Of a stretch of DNA of 64,000 nt, positions 37,378 to 46,502 are shown one piece after another; position 1 is the first letter of the stretch; each line of letters begins with the position of its first letter. A program made the position numbers and the translations under genes. The DNA comes from Oscillatoria sp. SIO1A7. GTDB taxonomy: Bacteria > Cyanobacteriota > Cyanobacteriia > Cyanobacteriales > Laspinemataceae. The notes below the pieces were generated by a model that did not search any database, had not been told where the DNA came from, and saw only the letters and a program-made list of their open reading frames with translations. The stretch covers positions 1 to 64,000 of the forward strand of contig JAAHFN010000036.1 in NCBI GenBank assembly GCA_010672965.1. The letters run 5' to 3'.

Positions 37378-37773
37378 CTAGTGGTTGCAACGATCGCGCT
37401 CTAGGTCGCGAATCACTTTTTCCCAATACCAATCCTCTGACTGATTTGGATATTTTTCTCGCGCGCTTGCCAGCAGGCGATCGGCCAACTCCATATCCCC
37501 AAGCACCAGAGCAGAGAGTTGACGTTTCAATTTCGCACTGGGTTGACGCAGATGAGAGACTTTCTGGCTGGCCTTTGGCGGCATATTCGCTCCGCTGACT
37601 TCTGCCTCGCCCCTTTCAATCATTTCCTCTAGGAATTCTTGGGTATCCCCAAGTAATTCTTGCGTCTTATCCCCCAATTTGTTCAAGCCTTTTTCCGTTT
37701 CCTCTGCAATCTGACTGGCAGCACCAGCAGCCAAATAGAGAGTCTTTTTGGCTAAATCGCTCCATTTGTTCAT
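37378..37773 (-). CDS. Phasin-like paralog 1
   Basis: 131 residues. N-terminal amphipathic segment MNKWSDLAKKTLYLAAGAASQIAEETEKGLNKLG followed by TQEFLEEMIERGEAEV gives helices like those of phasins and similar granule- or membrane-associated cyanobacterial proteins. The C-terminal 50 residues (LVLGDMELADRLL...YPNQSEDWYWEKVIRDLERDR) are nearly identical to the neighbour gene. Compared with the neighbour, it carries an insertion ASQKVSHLRQP between domains. AAGGAGA lies eight bases before ATG. The function is not certain; a polyhydroxyalkanoate granule role would need PHA genes, none of which are here. Confidence 0.7.
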   Translation of the reverse strand: MNKWSDLAKKTLYLAAGAASQIAEETEKGLNKLGDKTQELLGDTQEFLEEMIERGEAEVSGANMPPKASQKVSHLRQPSAKLKRQLSALVLGDMELADRLLASAREKYPNQSEDWYWEKVIRDLERDRCNH

Positions 37774-37882
37774 CTCTGAGTCTCCTTTGTTTGAGATCTT
37801 TCGTTAATCTCTATGCGATCGCATCGATTGGGTTAATTGGCAATTTTTATTTGGTTTGCTTAGTTGCTTATTCGACTGATTG

Positions 37883-38251
37883 TTAGTTGCGACGATCGCG
37901 CTCTAGGTCGCGAATCACTTTTTCCCAATACCAATCCTCTGACTGGTTTGGATATCTTTCCCGCACGCTTGCCAGCAGGCGATCGGCCAACTCCATATCC
38001 CCAAGCACCAGATTGTAGAGCTGACGTTTTAATCTAGCACTGGGCTCATCCCTGCGCGGAATATTCGCTCCGTTGACTTCTGCTTCGCCTCTTTCGATTA
38101 AGTCATCTAGCACTCTTTGGGGATCTTGAAAAAACTCTTGTGCTTGAGACCCCAATTCATTCAAGTTTTTTTCAACTTCTTCTGCAATCTGGCTTGCAGC
38201 GCCAACCGCCAGATAAAACGCTCTTTTTGCGAAATCATTCAACTCTTCCAT
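37883..38251 (-). CDS. Phasin-like paralog 2
   Basis: 122 residues, tandem paralog of the gene 110 bp downstream, same strand. It shares YLAVGAASQIAEEVEKNLNELG, DLIERGEAEVNGANIP and the C-terminal block LVLGDMELADRLLASVRERYPNQSEDWYWEKVIRDLERDRRN. DNA identity over the last 120 bases is close to complete, whereas the N-terminal halves differ, which suggests gene conversion of the 3' end or selection on that domain. AGAGGT before the ATG serves as ribosome site. Both may be co-transcribed. Confidence 0.7.
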   Translation of the reverse strand: MEELNDFAKRAFYLAVGAASQIAEEVEKNLNELGSQAQEFFQDPQRVLDDLIERGEAEVNGANIPRRDEPSARLKRQLYNLVLGDMELADRLLASVRERYPNQSEDWYWEKVIRDLERDRRN

Positions 38252-38362
38252 TTGTGGACCTCTTTTATTTGATATTTTTTTCGTCTATATTATTGCATAT
38301 AGTTGGGTTGAGCCGCTATACCTTGGTCCTCATTGCAGGGAATGCAAGATTGGCAGCATATG

Positions 38363-38477
38363 TGCAAACTCACACCCCACACCTCACACCCCACACCTCA
38401 CACCCCACACCTCACACCGATGGCGGCCCCACACTAATGGCGGCCCCACACTGATGGCGGCCCCACACCCCACACCC
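38363..38477. repeat. CACCTCACACC and GATGGCGGCCCCACACT tandem repeats
   Basis: CACACCCCACACCTCA units repeat three times, then ATGGCGGCCCCACACT units three times. This lies between the phasin-like gene and the cupin gene; no gene. Confidence 0.85.
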
Positions 38478-38505
38478 GCTTGTGCAGGGTGCCCGATTCT
38501 TTTAT

Positions 38506-38985
38506 CTATTTCTTACCGGCCTTGGGATGAGCGATCGCTTCGGTATCCACCAGATCCCATTCCATACCTTGATTCCGATAAATGCGTTTTTTGAGATGGG
38601 GATAATCTCCTACATCGTGAGGTAATCTTTGACCTACAACAATACATTTCAAAACAGTCTGACCATCATTGTACATAGTATGTGCCTTGCCTCCCGCTCG
38701 ATAGCCAATAAAGTCCCCTTCAAAAACTTTAAATTTTTCTTCTCCAATGGTAACGGTTGCTTCTCCTTCTAAAATATAAACGCATTCATCTTCAAAATAA
38801 TGAACGTGATATTCGGTTGACTCAAACCCCGGTTCTACTTCAATTAGATGGAAACCCAGACCCGTTAACCCTGTTAAATCTCCTAAGGATTTATTCACTC
38901 GTCGAGCATTCGGATTGAGAAAGTGGGTTTTCTTGAAACCCTCAAGCTCTTCAATCTCATTTTTTCGCAAAATATAACCTTCCAT
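38506..38985 (-). CDS. Cupin-domain protein
   Basis: 159 residues. A single cupin barrel: EYHVHYFEDECVYILEGEATVTIG (about residues 58-81) holds metal-binding His/Glu positions, and GDFIGYRAGGKAHTMYNDG is cupin motif 2 with its His. Substrate unknown; many such proteins are small-molecule sensors or isomerases. Two ATGs lie six bases apart (38991 and 38985). GGAGA stands one base from the first and seven from the second, so 38985 is preferred. Single gene. Confidence 0.85.
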   Translation of the reverse strand: MEGYILRKNEIEELEGFKKTHFLNPNARRVNKSLGDLTGLTGLGFHLIEVEPGFESTEYHVHYFEDECVYILEGEATVTIGEEKFKVFEGDFIGYRAGGKAHTMYNDGQTVLKCIVVGQRLPHDVGDYPHLKKRIYRNQGMEWDLVDTEAIAHPKAGKK

Positions 38986-39292
38986 AAGCATTCTCCTTTC
39001 GAGGTTCGGGGCGACCTGTGTGGGGCGATCGCAGGTAGATCGCCCCTAAATTTTAAGCTCCCATTTTATTTTTTGCGATCGCTCTTGCATCTGCGCCCCT
39101 GCCCTGAGAATAGCGCTCTTGCATCTGCGCCCTGAGAATACCTTCCTGGTCCAATCATAGATTCACAACCGAAACCTCACATCTGCCTTTGTAGAGTGTG
39201 GGCTGTAGAATATAGAATGGGCATCCCGATATTGGGACAGGCAATGCCCAATGCCCAATGCCCAATGCCCAATGCCCTATTCCCAATTCCCA
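38986..39292. repeat. Spacer with duplicated GCATCTGCGCCC and CCCAATG heptamers
   Basis: A CGCTCTTGCATCTGCGCCC block occurs twice in tandem (about 39080-39135). Four to six CCCAATG heptamers (39241-39292) run up to the cca start codon. An open frame beginning at 39251 would translate them (MPNAQCPMPYSQFP), and it was not used. Confidence 0.75.
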
Positions 39293-40609
39293 ATGCTAAA
39301 ACCCCAGTCTATTTCTGCGTTGTCTCCGGAAACTTGGCCATTTGCTTTGGAATTGCTGCCTAGAGATGCTTATCTGGTAGGCGGCGCAGTGCGGGATGCC
39401 CTGCTCGGACGCCAGTCAGAATATCTAGATCTAGATTTTGTCCTTCCGGAAAAAGCGTTAAGAACCGCCCGCCAAATCGCCGATCGCTATAAGGCAGGTT
39501 TTGTGGTGCTGGATGCCAAACGCAAAATTGCCCGAGTAGTTTTTAAGGATGCGACGGCGGATTTTGCCAAGCAGGAGGGAGCGAACTTGGAAGCGGACTT
39601 GCGCCGTCGGGACTATACTATTAATGCGATCGCCTACCATCCACAAACTGGCGAATTTATAGACCCCTTGGGAGGTCGCGAAGATCTGCAACGACGCCTG
39701 CTCCGCATGGTATCTCCCACCAATCTCGCCGACGATCCTTTGCGACTTTTGCGAGCTTATCGCCAAGCGGCTCAGCTAGATTTCGCTATAGATTCCCAGA
39801 CCGAAGCCGCAATTGGCCAGTTAGCCCCGATGCTGTGCCAAATCGCCGCCGAACGAGTTCGCATGGAGTTTAGCTATCTTCTCGATACCGCCCTAGGCGA
39901 TCGCTGGCTCGGAGCCGCTTGGCAAAATGGCCTGCTCCAATATTGGTTTCCGAGCGCTACTAAAGACAGTTTGGCTCGGGTCGCTAGCATAGAAACTGCC
40001 GCTGCCACCCTAGGAGAAAATTGGCCGCAACTAAAAACAGAATTATCTCAGAACTTGCGCGATCGCTTGAAGATTCCCAGCTATTTGTTTGCGGCGCGCT
40101 TGGCTTGCTTGCTCTCCCCAGAAATTAACGAAGCCGAGATGCAACTGATGCGCTTGAAATTCAGCCGTGCAGAAATAGGAGCGGCGCTGCGACTGCTGCG
40201 TTCCCGGCAAATGCTACTATCGATGCTAGAACCCAATCGGGAAACAACTGCAAAGGTAACTGGAGAAACAACTGGAGAAACAACTGGAGAAACAAGCAAG
40301 ACGCGAAGGCAATATTTTTTATTTCGGGAAGTCGGGCCGATGTTTCCCGCCTTAGCAGTTCTGGCAATAGCAGGGAAAATTCCTATCGAGGCTATCTCTC
40401 AATTGTGCGATCGCTATCTCAATCGCCAAGATCCAGTTGCCCATCCCGTGCCTCTAGTGGCTGGTAAAGAAATAATGGCAGCATTGGAAATTCCTAGAGG
40501 ACCGGAAGTCGGTCGTCTTTTAACCGAAATTCAGCTCGCCCGCTGCGAAGGTCTGATTTCTACTCCAGAAGAAGCTTTGGAGTTTGCCAGAAAAGCCTTA
40601 ATAGAATAG
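39293..40609 (+). CDS. cca: CCA tRNA nucleotidyltransferase
   Basis: 438 residues from MLKPQSISALSPETW. Class II nucleotidyltransferase that adds or repairs the CCA end of tRNA. LVGGAVRDALLG (about residues 27-38), LDLDFVL with the two catalytic Asp residues, RRDYTINAIAY and the DPLRLLRAYRQAAQL block are intact. A variable segment around residue 325 contains TGETTGETTGET encoded by a 12-bp tandem repeat (GGAGAAACAACT), an indel-prone region. The cyanobacterial split into separate A-adding and CC-adding enzymes is possible, so the exact specificity is open. Confidence 0.9.
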   Translation: MLKPQSISALSPETWPFALELLPRDAYLVGGAVRDALLGRQSEYLDLDFVLPEKALRTARQIADRYKAGFVVLDAKRKIARVVFKDATADFAKQEGANLEADLRRRDYTINAIAYHPQTGEFIDPLGGREDLQRRLLRMVSPTNLADDPLRLLRAYRQAAQLDFAIDSQTEAAIGQLAPMLCQIAAERVRMEFSYLLDTALGDRWLGAAWQNGLLQYWFPSATKDSLARVASIETAAATLGENWPQLKTELSQNLRDRLKIPSYLFAARLACLLSPEINEAEMQLMRLKFSRAEIGAALRLLRSRQMLLSMLEPNRETTAKVTGETTGETTGETSKTRRQYFLFREVGPMFPALAVLAIAGKIPIEAISQLCDRYLNRQDPVAHPVPLVAGKEIMAALEIPRGPEVGRLLTEIQLARCEGLISTPEEALEFARKALIE

Positions 40610-40722
40610 AAAAATCTAGATATTGGGCGCCACACCTGCCCATTGGGCATTCGGCATTGGGCAAAGCTTTATGTAGAGTTTAAGGGTTCCGTCATGGACT
40701 TGGGAAATAAAAGGGATCTATA

Positions 40723-40860
40723 TAGCGTTTCTCAAATAAGTGTAATACGCGATCGCTTTGGGGCGACAGCATCCCTGAGACAGTCTCGGCGATCGCAACG
40801 GGAACTTGCCTTTTTGGGATGCTTCGCCCAGGCAACCTCACATCAATTTGAGAACCGCTA
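40723..40860. mobile_element. MITE-like element, family A (138 bp)
   Basis: TAGCGTTTCTCAAATAAG left, CAATTTGAGAACCGCTA right, TA on both sides (40721-40722, 40861-40862). The core palindrome GGGGCGACAGCATCCC/GGGATGCTTCGCCC is intact. Confidence 0.85.
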
Positions 40861-41315
40861 TATTTTACAGCAGTTAACGCATTTTATCAAATCGATGGTA
40901 AGTTCGGCGAGTTTTATGCCTAGGACGCTATAGATCGATTTTTTCTATTTTTAATAGATGACATTTTTTGTTAGTCAGCCTGTAGCGATCGATCGCCCAA
41001 TGATGCTTTCAGGAGTTACGCAAATAGTAAGATCGGAAACAGTCGATCGCGCTCGAAGGTGCTTGGCCTGCAACACACCTTAAGCAAATATTCGATCGCG
41101 ATCTCCATACATACCTTATATAAGGTGCGCACCCATCTCCCCACTCTCCCCCTTTCAAGGGTATGTTTTTTAGAATCCTCCTTTTTGATGTTGTCGTTAG
41201 GCTTCATAGCTTTCTGGGGCGAAGCATTCCAATTACATTGGTTTGTTTTATAGCAATAGGTTATCTCGGGAATGCTATCGCCCCTACGCCGTCGATTCGC
41301 CTAGAAAACACCAAT

Positions 41316-41398
41316 AGGACTTACGCAAATCATCAGTTTTAACTCTATATATGGTGCGCAGTGCGCACCCTACATTTGGAGCCTATGCGTAAGTCCTG
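41316..41398. mobile_element. MITE-like element, family C
   Basis: AGGACTTACGCAAAT at the left, ATGCGTAAGTCCT at the right, internal palindrome GGTGCGCAGTGCGCACC. 83 bp. Confidence 0.75.
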
Positions 41399-41427
41399 AC
41401 CAAATCTAAAAAACATACCCCGAGGTA

Positions 41428-41522
41428 AGCACTCTCCCCACTCTCCCCCATCTCCCCACTCTCCCCCATCTCCCCACTCTCCCCCATCTCCCCACTCTCC
41501 CCCATCTCCCCATCTCCCCACC
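41428..41522. repeat. 18-bp tandem array ACTCTCCCCCATCTCCCC
   Basis: Four near-identical head-to-tail copies and partial flanking units, pyrimidine on this strand. It lies immediately upstream of the YaaW-like gene. Confidence 0.9.
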
Positions 41523-41567
41523 CTGGGACCCACATCCCTTCTACAGGCAGACAGAGCCAATAGTAGA

Positions 41568-42452
41568 ATGTTTGACAGTAGCAGATACAATGCGCGGAGG
41601 AGCCTGAAATTGAACGAACTAAGAGCCGCCTTGGAACTAGCAACGGACGAAGAACTAGAGCAACTGACGGATATCCTGTTCCGCCGCCGGTTCAACCCCC
41701 TAGACTATGTACTGGGGGGCGACCCGCTAGAAATTTGCAGCCAAAGTAGAACTGCATGGCTGGACGAGATTGAGGCCCGATTTCGCTTTGTGGCAGCAGA
41801 TGGTTTGACGGTTCTGCGGGGAAAAACCCATCATTTTACTTACCGCCAAGCTTTGATTCAGGTCTGCAAGTATCTGAGAATGCCTTACTCCCAGAAGCTG
41901 TCAACCACCGATTTAGAAGCAGAAATATTTCTTAATTTGCTCGGTCGGGCTTGGAAGCGATTGCCCGAGTCAGAACAAGATTCTTTAACAGAGCGGGTAA
42001 AACGATCGCTCGTCAAGTCCAATCTCTCGGAAAGACTGCCCTTAGCACTGCAAAAAGATCCTTTGCGATTGGCGATTGAGGGCAGCTACGCTTTGGCGGT
42101 CAATTCTGTCCTCAAGCCAATGCTCCTCAAGGTTTTTGCCCGTCAATTCGCCCTTCATTTGGCCAAATATCAGCTAGCCAAGCAAGCCCTCATGCGGGGA
42201 GGAACGGCAGCGGCGGCAGGGCTGCAGGGTTATATGTCTGCAATAATGGCGCGACGGGGGATGGCCTTGAGTGCCGCTCGCTATGGCTTGGCAAGGGGTG
42301 CTTTGGCCATTATCGGACCGGCCTTGTGGGGTTGGTTTTTTGCCGATTTGGGCTGGCGCACGATCGCTACTAACTACGGTCGCATAATTCCGATTATCTT
42401 TACTTTGGCTCAAATTCGCCTCACCCGTTCGGAATCCTGGGAATTTGCATAA
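41568..42452 (+). CDS. YaaW / UPF0174 family protein
   Basis: 294 residues. The N-terminus has the DUF3944-like LNELRAALELATDEELEQLTDILFRRRFNPLDYVLG, and the middle reads VCKYLRMPYSQKLSTTDLEAEIFLNLLGRAWKRLPE, as in YaaW/ubiquinol-cytochrome c chaperone-like proteins. The C-terminus holds a Gly/Ala membrane-like stretch (ALAIIGPALWGWFFADLGW). Molecular function unknown. It is followed by the O-antigen-ligase-like gene after 28 bp, same strand, so probably co-transcribed. No ribosome site visible before the ATG. Confidence 0.75.
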   Translation: MFDSSRYNARRSLKLNELRAALELATDEELEQLTDILFRRRFNPLDYVLGGDPLEICSQSRTAWLDEIEARFRFVAADGLTVLRGKTHHFTYRQALIQVCKYLRMPYSQKLSTTDLEAEIFLNLLGRAWKRLPESEQDSLTERVKRSLVKSNLSERLPLALQKDPLRLAIEGSYALAVNSVLKPMLLKVFARQFALHLAKYQLAKQALMRGGTAAAAGLQGYMSAIMARRGMALSAARYGLARGALAIIGPALWGWFFADLGWRTIATNYGRIIPIIFTLAQIRLTRSESWEFA

Positions 42453-42480
42453 ATAGCTAAAAGCTGCCAGAAGGGAGCCG

Positions 42481-43884
42481 ATGAAAATTTTACAGCCACA
42501 TCCAGATCCGCAGTTGCAGCGAGCCTGGAACTGCGCCCAATTCGGTTTGCTACTATTGCCGATAAGTCCTTTGCTGGCTGGGGTCAGCTTCCTGCTAGCA
42601 ATATTCGACACTTGGCAAAAGCGCCACGAAGACATTCGCCGCCAAGGAGTTTTTCGCGGCTTCGGGATACTAGCGATCGCCATAATCATTACCGCTGTCT
42701 TCGCTGCCGACAAAGAAGCTGCTTTTTTGGGTTTATTTAATTTTTTACCTTTTTTTGTCTTTTTTGCCGCCTTCGGCACCCTGATAGAAACCCCGGCTCA
42801 GTTGCGCCGAATGGCCTGGATTCTTGCTATCGGTTCCGTGCCGGTGGCGATTATTGGCTTGGGGCAAATATATTGGGGCTGGACTGGGCCAGTGAAACTA
42901 TGGCTGATTGTCGATTGGGCTATCGAACCTACCGGCACGCCCCCCGGTCGCATGGCTTCGGTCTTTGCTTATGCCAATGTTTTGGCCAGCTATTTTTTAA
43001 TTCCTTTTATATTGGGGCTGGGATTGTGGTTCGAGTCTTTTTACGCTCTGCGCAGTCTCAGCCGAATTCCCAAACTCCAAGAAATGCTTCGCGACCCCCG
43101 CGATCCGCGCGTGGTGCGATTGGTAGATCTTAATGCTACGGAAGACCGGGCTGCGGTTTGGCAACGCTGGCTATTTTTGAGCGCTGTAGTTTTGGGAAAT
43201 GGGCTGGCGCTAATACTGACTAATTCTCGCAATGCCTGGGCGATCGCAATTCTTGCCTGTCTTGCTTTCGCCCTCTATCGCGGCTGGCGTTGGTTAGTCG
43301 CTCTTGTTGCCTCCGGTGCCGGAGCCATACTCTGGTCGGCTTTCGGTCCAGAGCCCCCGCGCCAATGGCTCCGAGCTATAGTCCCCGCCTATTTTTGGCT
43401 CAGACTCAGCGACGAACTTTATCCCAATCGACCTGTAGAAACTTTGCGCGCAACTCAGTGGCAGTTTGCTTGGCAAATGGCGATGGAGCGTCCTTGGACT
43501 GGTTGGGGACTGCGCAACTTCACCCCAGTTTATGAGGCTCAGATGCAACTCTGGCTGGGACATCCCCACAATCTGTTTCTAATGCTCGCTGCCGAAACTG
43601 GTATCCCGGCAACTCTACTTTTGTGCGGTTTAGTCGGTTGGGTTTTGGCTCGCGGTTTGCTATTCTTGCGCCAAGAACCCGCGACGCTACCTACGGAAAC
43701 TAGAGCGATCGCATTTCTTCACGATCGATTAATATTTTTTACATACTTGGTAGCCTTTTCTGCTTGTACTTTGTTTCATCTCCTAGACGTGACCTTATTT
43801 GATTCTCGGATTAACATTCTCGGCTGGTTGTTGCTAGCAGCAATTTATGGCATAGTTAATCGCCGTAGCTCTTTCCAATATTAA
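42481..43884 (+). CDS. O-antigen ligase / Wzy-like membrane protein
   Basis: 467 residues with about eleven membrane segments and a long loop before the last three. Features of the O-antigen ligase/polymerase (Wzy_C) superfamily are a tract LILTNSRNAWAIAILACLAFALYRGWRW, then the periplasmic loop with WQFAWQMAMERPWTGWGLRNF and LGHPHNLFLMLAAETGIPATLLL, the signature H-N pair. It could ligate or polymerise surface glycans; a bicarbonate-transport-like IctB homologue is a known alternative name in cyanobacteria. GGGAG precedes ATG. Confidence 0.85.
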   Translation: MKILQPHPDPQLQRAWNCAQFGLLLLPISPLLAGVSFLLAIFDTWQKRHEDIRRQGVFRGFGILAIAIIITAVFAADKEAAFLGLFNFLPFFVFFAAFGTLIETPAQLRRMAWILAIGSVPVAIIGLGQIYWGWTGPVKLWLIVDWAIEPTGTPPGRMASVFAYANVLASYFLIPFILGLGLWFESFYALRSLSRIPKLQEMLRDPRDPRVVRLVDLNATEDRAAVWQRWLFLSAVVLGNGLALILTNSRNAWAIAILACLAFALYRGWRWLVALVASGAGAILWSAFGPEPPRQWLRAIVPAYFWLRLSDELYPNRPVETLRATQWQFAWQMAMERPWTGWGLRNFTPVYEAQMQLWLGHPHNLFLMLAAETGIPATLLLCGLVGWVLARGLLFLRQEPATLPTETRAIAFLHDRLIFFTYLVAFSACTLFHLLDVTLFDSRINILGWLLLAAIYGIVNRRSSFQY

Positions 43885-44045
43885 ACCTGCGATCGCCCTC
43901 AGTAATATCCCTGGTTATAGTTACGTCAATCTACGGATGGCCAATTTCTATGATTCCTCGGTTGTAGAATTACAGTTTGCTGTCGTATCTTGAAAACAGG
44001 GAAACACCCAATCCTTAAAGCAAATTAAAGAGCCGAGCTACCGTT

Positions 44046-44249
44046 ATGTTATATCGATTCAATCCAGAGAGCATGAATTTAACCGAACTATTTTCTCAGG
44101 TCTATTCTGTCGGCTACATTACATCTAGCGATCGCCAATTTCTGCGATATGCTCTTTTGGAAGGGGTTCTGACCGAAGAGGACAGAAATCTTATCGATAG
44201 GTTGGTCTATGCCGTGCGCCGAGGTTGGCTCCAAATGACCGATATGTAA
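44046..44249 (+). CDS. Small conserved-type protein (67 aa)
   Basis: MNLTELFSQVYSVGYITSSDRQFLRYALLEGVLTEEDRNLIDRLVYAVRRGWLQM is a compact two-helix or three-helix pattern of a kind common as small cyanobacterial hypothetical proteins. No function can be assigned. The start at ATG 44046 lacks a strong ribosome site, and an internal ATG at residue 10 is possible. Single gene in a long spacer. Confidence 0.6.
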   Translation: MLYRFNPESMNLTELFSQVYSVGYITSSDRQFLRYALLEGVLTEEDRNLIDRLVYAVRRGWLQMTDM

Positions 44250-45089
44250 CGATATGTAAGGCATCTAGCCTTTGACCGATATTATCTTTTTTTCAAAAAG
44301 AAGCAATAGCTACAGAGTTCGGAATGTTTTCACCTTTACTCGCAGGCAGTCGATTTAAACCTTATGCCTTTTTTGCGGCGAATCCAGAGAGATAAATTTA
44401 TTTTTTCTTTATTATTACTCTCTGGATTTTGCTGCCTGCCTCTTAAAAAAAATCAATATAGCAGTAAGCTATCAGCTTACCCTGCGGGAAGGGCTTCGCT
44501 AGGGCAGCAGTCAGCAGTCAGCTAAAATCCTGCCATACGCACACATGAGCGTTTTGATTCCTGTCAAACACCTTAATCGGTAGTGCTATATTGGCCAGAA
44601 ATTTTATAAAAAATTAACAAAACATTAGGCAAGAGCCTCTAGTAGATTAGCTAAGAATTAACTAAATTTGATATAATATCCTAGAAACCCGGTTTTTGAA
44701 AAAACCGGGTTTTTCAGTTCGAGCTAGATCGCAACGAGTTTGGGACGGCTACATTAGAGCTGCCAGGGATGGCAGCGAGAGGCCCATAAACCCGGTTTTT
44801 TCAACAATACCCTCGCCAAAATGCACCCAACACCTTATTTATAGGGAGCGACTCGGGAACGTTGGCGCAGCCAACTCGTGCGAGTAACCCAATGCCCGAT
44901 CGGAGGCCAACGCCAGATCTGGCGTTGGGGCAAATAAGCGTTGGTATTGTTCAAAAAACCGGGTTTTTCAGTTCGAGCTAGATCGCAACGAGTTTGGGAT
45001 GGCTACATTAGAGCTGCCAGGGATGGCAGCGAGAGGCCCTTTCTAGGGAGACTTAAAGTCGCACCAACTTGACAGAATACCAACTTACA
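44250..45089. repeat. Spacer with 87-bp direct repeats around a family F element
   Basis: 44699-44785 and 44953-45039 are the same 87-bp sequence with one difference (GGGACGG against GGGATGG), each starting at AAAAACCGGGTTTTT. A family F element (44805-44949, AATACCCTCGCCAAAAT ... GGTATTG) lies between. 44684-44714 is a perfect AAACCCGGTTTTT/AAAAACCGGGTTT hairpin. No gene. Confidence 0.75.
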
Positions 45090-46136
45090 ATGATTTACTT
45101 AGAGCCAGAAGATCGCAAACAACTAATTGCCGTCCTAAAAGACTTAGACGAGCTGAAAACTGAAAACAGTCGCTTGTTAATGTTAAAAACTGCTGGTTTA
45201 GAAGAAATAGCGTCTAATATAGATCTTTCTGGTAGCGCCTTCATAGCAGTAAGTCAGATTGTTAGCTATTTATCCGAGTACGGACGCTTGACTTATGACA
45301 ACGAAGCTTTAGGGCTGTTCTTAAATACTCTCAAAGGAATAACTAGGTCACAACAGCAAGATTATCTGGGCAGACTGCTTAATAAATATCACATGGAGCC
45401 CATTGCTGCTGTACCGAACGTCGACGACTGGCGAGGCGAGGAAACTCCAGCCAGCGTTCGCGAGAAAATTATTGGCGAAAATACTTTACGACCGATCGCC
45501 TTTTTGGCCGAAGGACTGAAAGTGGCGCGGTCTGTTGTTTATATTGGAGTTCGTAGCGTTGAGGGAAATTTTTCCGGTACTGGTTTCTTGGTCGCCCAGG
45601 ATCTGGTCTTAACCAATAACCACGTTATAGCCAGCGCCGAAATCGTAGCAAATACCTTGTTTCGCTTTAATTATGAAGAGAGCTTCCAAGGCGAAGCTCA
45701 GTCAGTTTCCGAATACCGAGGCAAAGCTGGCGGAATTTTTTACACCAATCCAACTTTGGACTATACTTTGGTTGAAGTTGAAGGAGAACCGGGGCAAGAG
45801 TGGGGCTGGCTGCCTTTAGCTGCCAAGAACGTTAGAGTTAACGATCGCGTCAATATTATCCAACACCCCCTGGGTCAGCCCAAACAAATCTCGATGCAGA
45901 ATAATTTCGTCCAATATGTAGGAGGAGATGCGATTCAATATGTGACCTCGACTATGCCCGGTTCCTCCGGTTCTCCAGTTTGTAACGATAATTGGGAAGT
46001 GGTGGCCTTGCACCATGCCGGAGGCAATATTCCAGAACCAACGACGGGAAGGACTTACTATCGCAACGAGGGTATCTGGATTGGCAGCATTCTCGATGAT
46101 TTGCCAGAAGAACTTAGAAGCAGGTTAAGGAATTAA
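45090..46136 (+). CDS. Effector-associated domain fused to trypsin-like serine protease
   Basis: 348 residues from ATG 45090 (TTG 45069 gives 355; no clear ribosome site for either). Residues 1-85 form a helical death-fold-like effector-associated domain: EDRKQLIAVLKDL...LKTAGLEEIASNIDLSGSAFIAVSQIVSYLSEYGRL...LFLNTLKG. Residues 135-340 are a trypsin fold with His178 in VLTNNHVI, Asp224 in NPTLDYTLVEV and Ser293 in TMPGSSGSPV, all present. Such proteases are effectors of NTP-dependent conflict systems: an adapter domain lets a STAND NTPase recruit them. The next gene encodes a STAND protein with a similar N-terminal domain, 497 bp downstream. Confidence 0.85.
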   Translation: MIYLEPEDRKQLIAVLKDLDELKTENSRLLMLKTAGLEEIASNIDLSGSAFIAVSQIVSYLSEYGRLTYDNEALGLFLNTLKGITRSQQQDYLGRLLNKYHMEPIAAVPNVDDWRGEETPASVREKIIGENTLRPIAFLAEGLKVARSVVYIGVRSVEGNFSGTGFLVAQDLVLTNNHVIASAEIVANTLFRFNYEESFQGEAQSVSEYRGKAGGIFYTNPTLDYTLVEVEGEPGQEWGWLPLAAKNVRVNDRVNIIQHPLGQPKQISMQNNFVQYVGGDAIQYVTSTMPGSSGSPVCNDNWEVVALHHAGGNIPEPTTGRTYYRNEGIWIGSILDDLPEELRSRLRN

Positions 46137-46190
46137 TTGGGCATTGGGCAATAACTGGGGTGTGGGGTGTAGGGTGTAGGGAAAGAGTAG

Positions 46191-46262
46191 TAGGTTGGGT
46201 TGAGGAACGAAACCCAACAAAGCGCGTCAGTTTTGTTGGGTTTCGTTCCTCAACCCAACCTA
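46191..46262. repeat. Perfect 31-bp inverted repeat
   Basis: Two exact arms (46191-46221 and 46232-46262) with 10 nt between. It ends the protease transcript region and could be a terminator-like hairpin or a small mobile palindrome. No target duplication identified. Confidence 0.85.
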
Positions 46263-46366
46263 CATTGCTGCGTAGGACGGAACCAGCGAAAAGTCCCAGG
46301 GAGCCCAAGCGGACAGGCGGGACGCCCGTCCTACGGGATATTCCAAATTTTTTCTGTGGGTATTTA

Positions 46367-46502
46367 TAGCGTTTCTCAAATTGATGTGAGGTTTCTGGGG
46401 CGAAGCATCCCAATACAGAGATTCCCGTTCGGAGCGCGGAGATAGTTGCGGGATGCTGTCGCCCCTACATTTTCGTTTATTACACTTATTTGAGAAACGC
46501 TA
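46367..46502. mobile_element. MITE-like element, family A (136 bp)
   Basis: TAGCGTTTCTCAAATTG left, TTATTTGAGAAACGCTA right, TA duplicated (46365-46366, 46503-46504). Confidence 0.85.

Larger units (their letters stand above)
40610..41567. other. Repeat-rich spacer, no gene
   Basis: Contains one complete family A element (40723-40860), a family A core fragment (41210-41287, GGGGCGAAGCATTCC ... GAATGCTATCGCCCC), a family C element (41316-41398) and an 18-bp tandem array (41428-41522). A TATATAAGGTGCGCACC block lies near 41115. No supported gene. Confidence 0.65.

Noticed and set aside
44684-44714. Rho-independent terminator for the 67-aa gene
   Set aside because: The hairpin has a T stretch but lies more than 430 bp downstream and belongs to a duplicated repeat.
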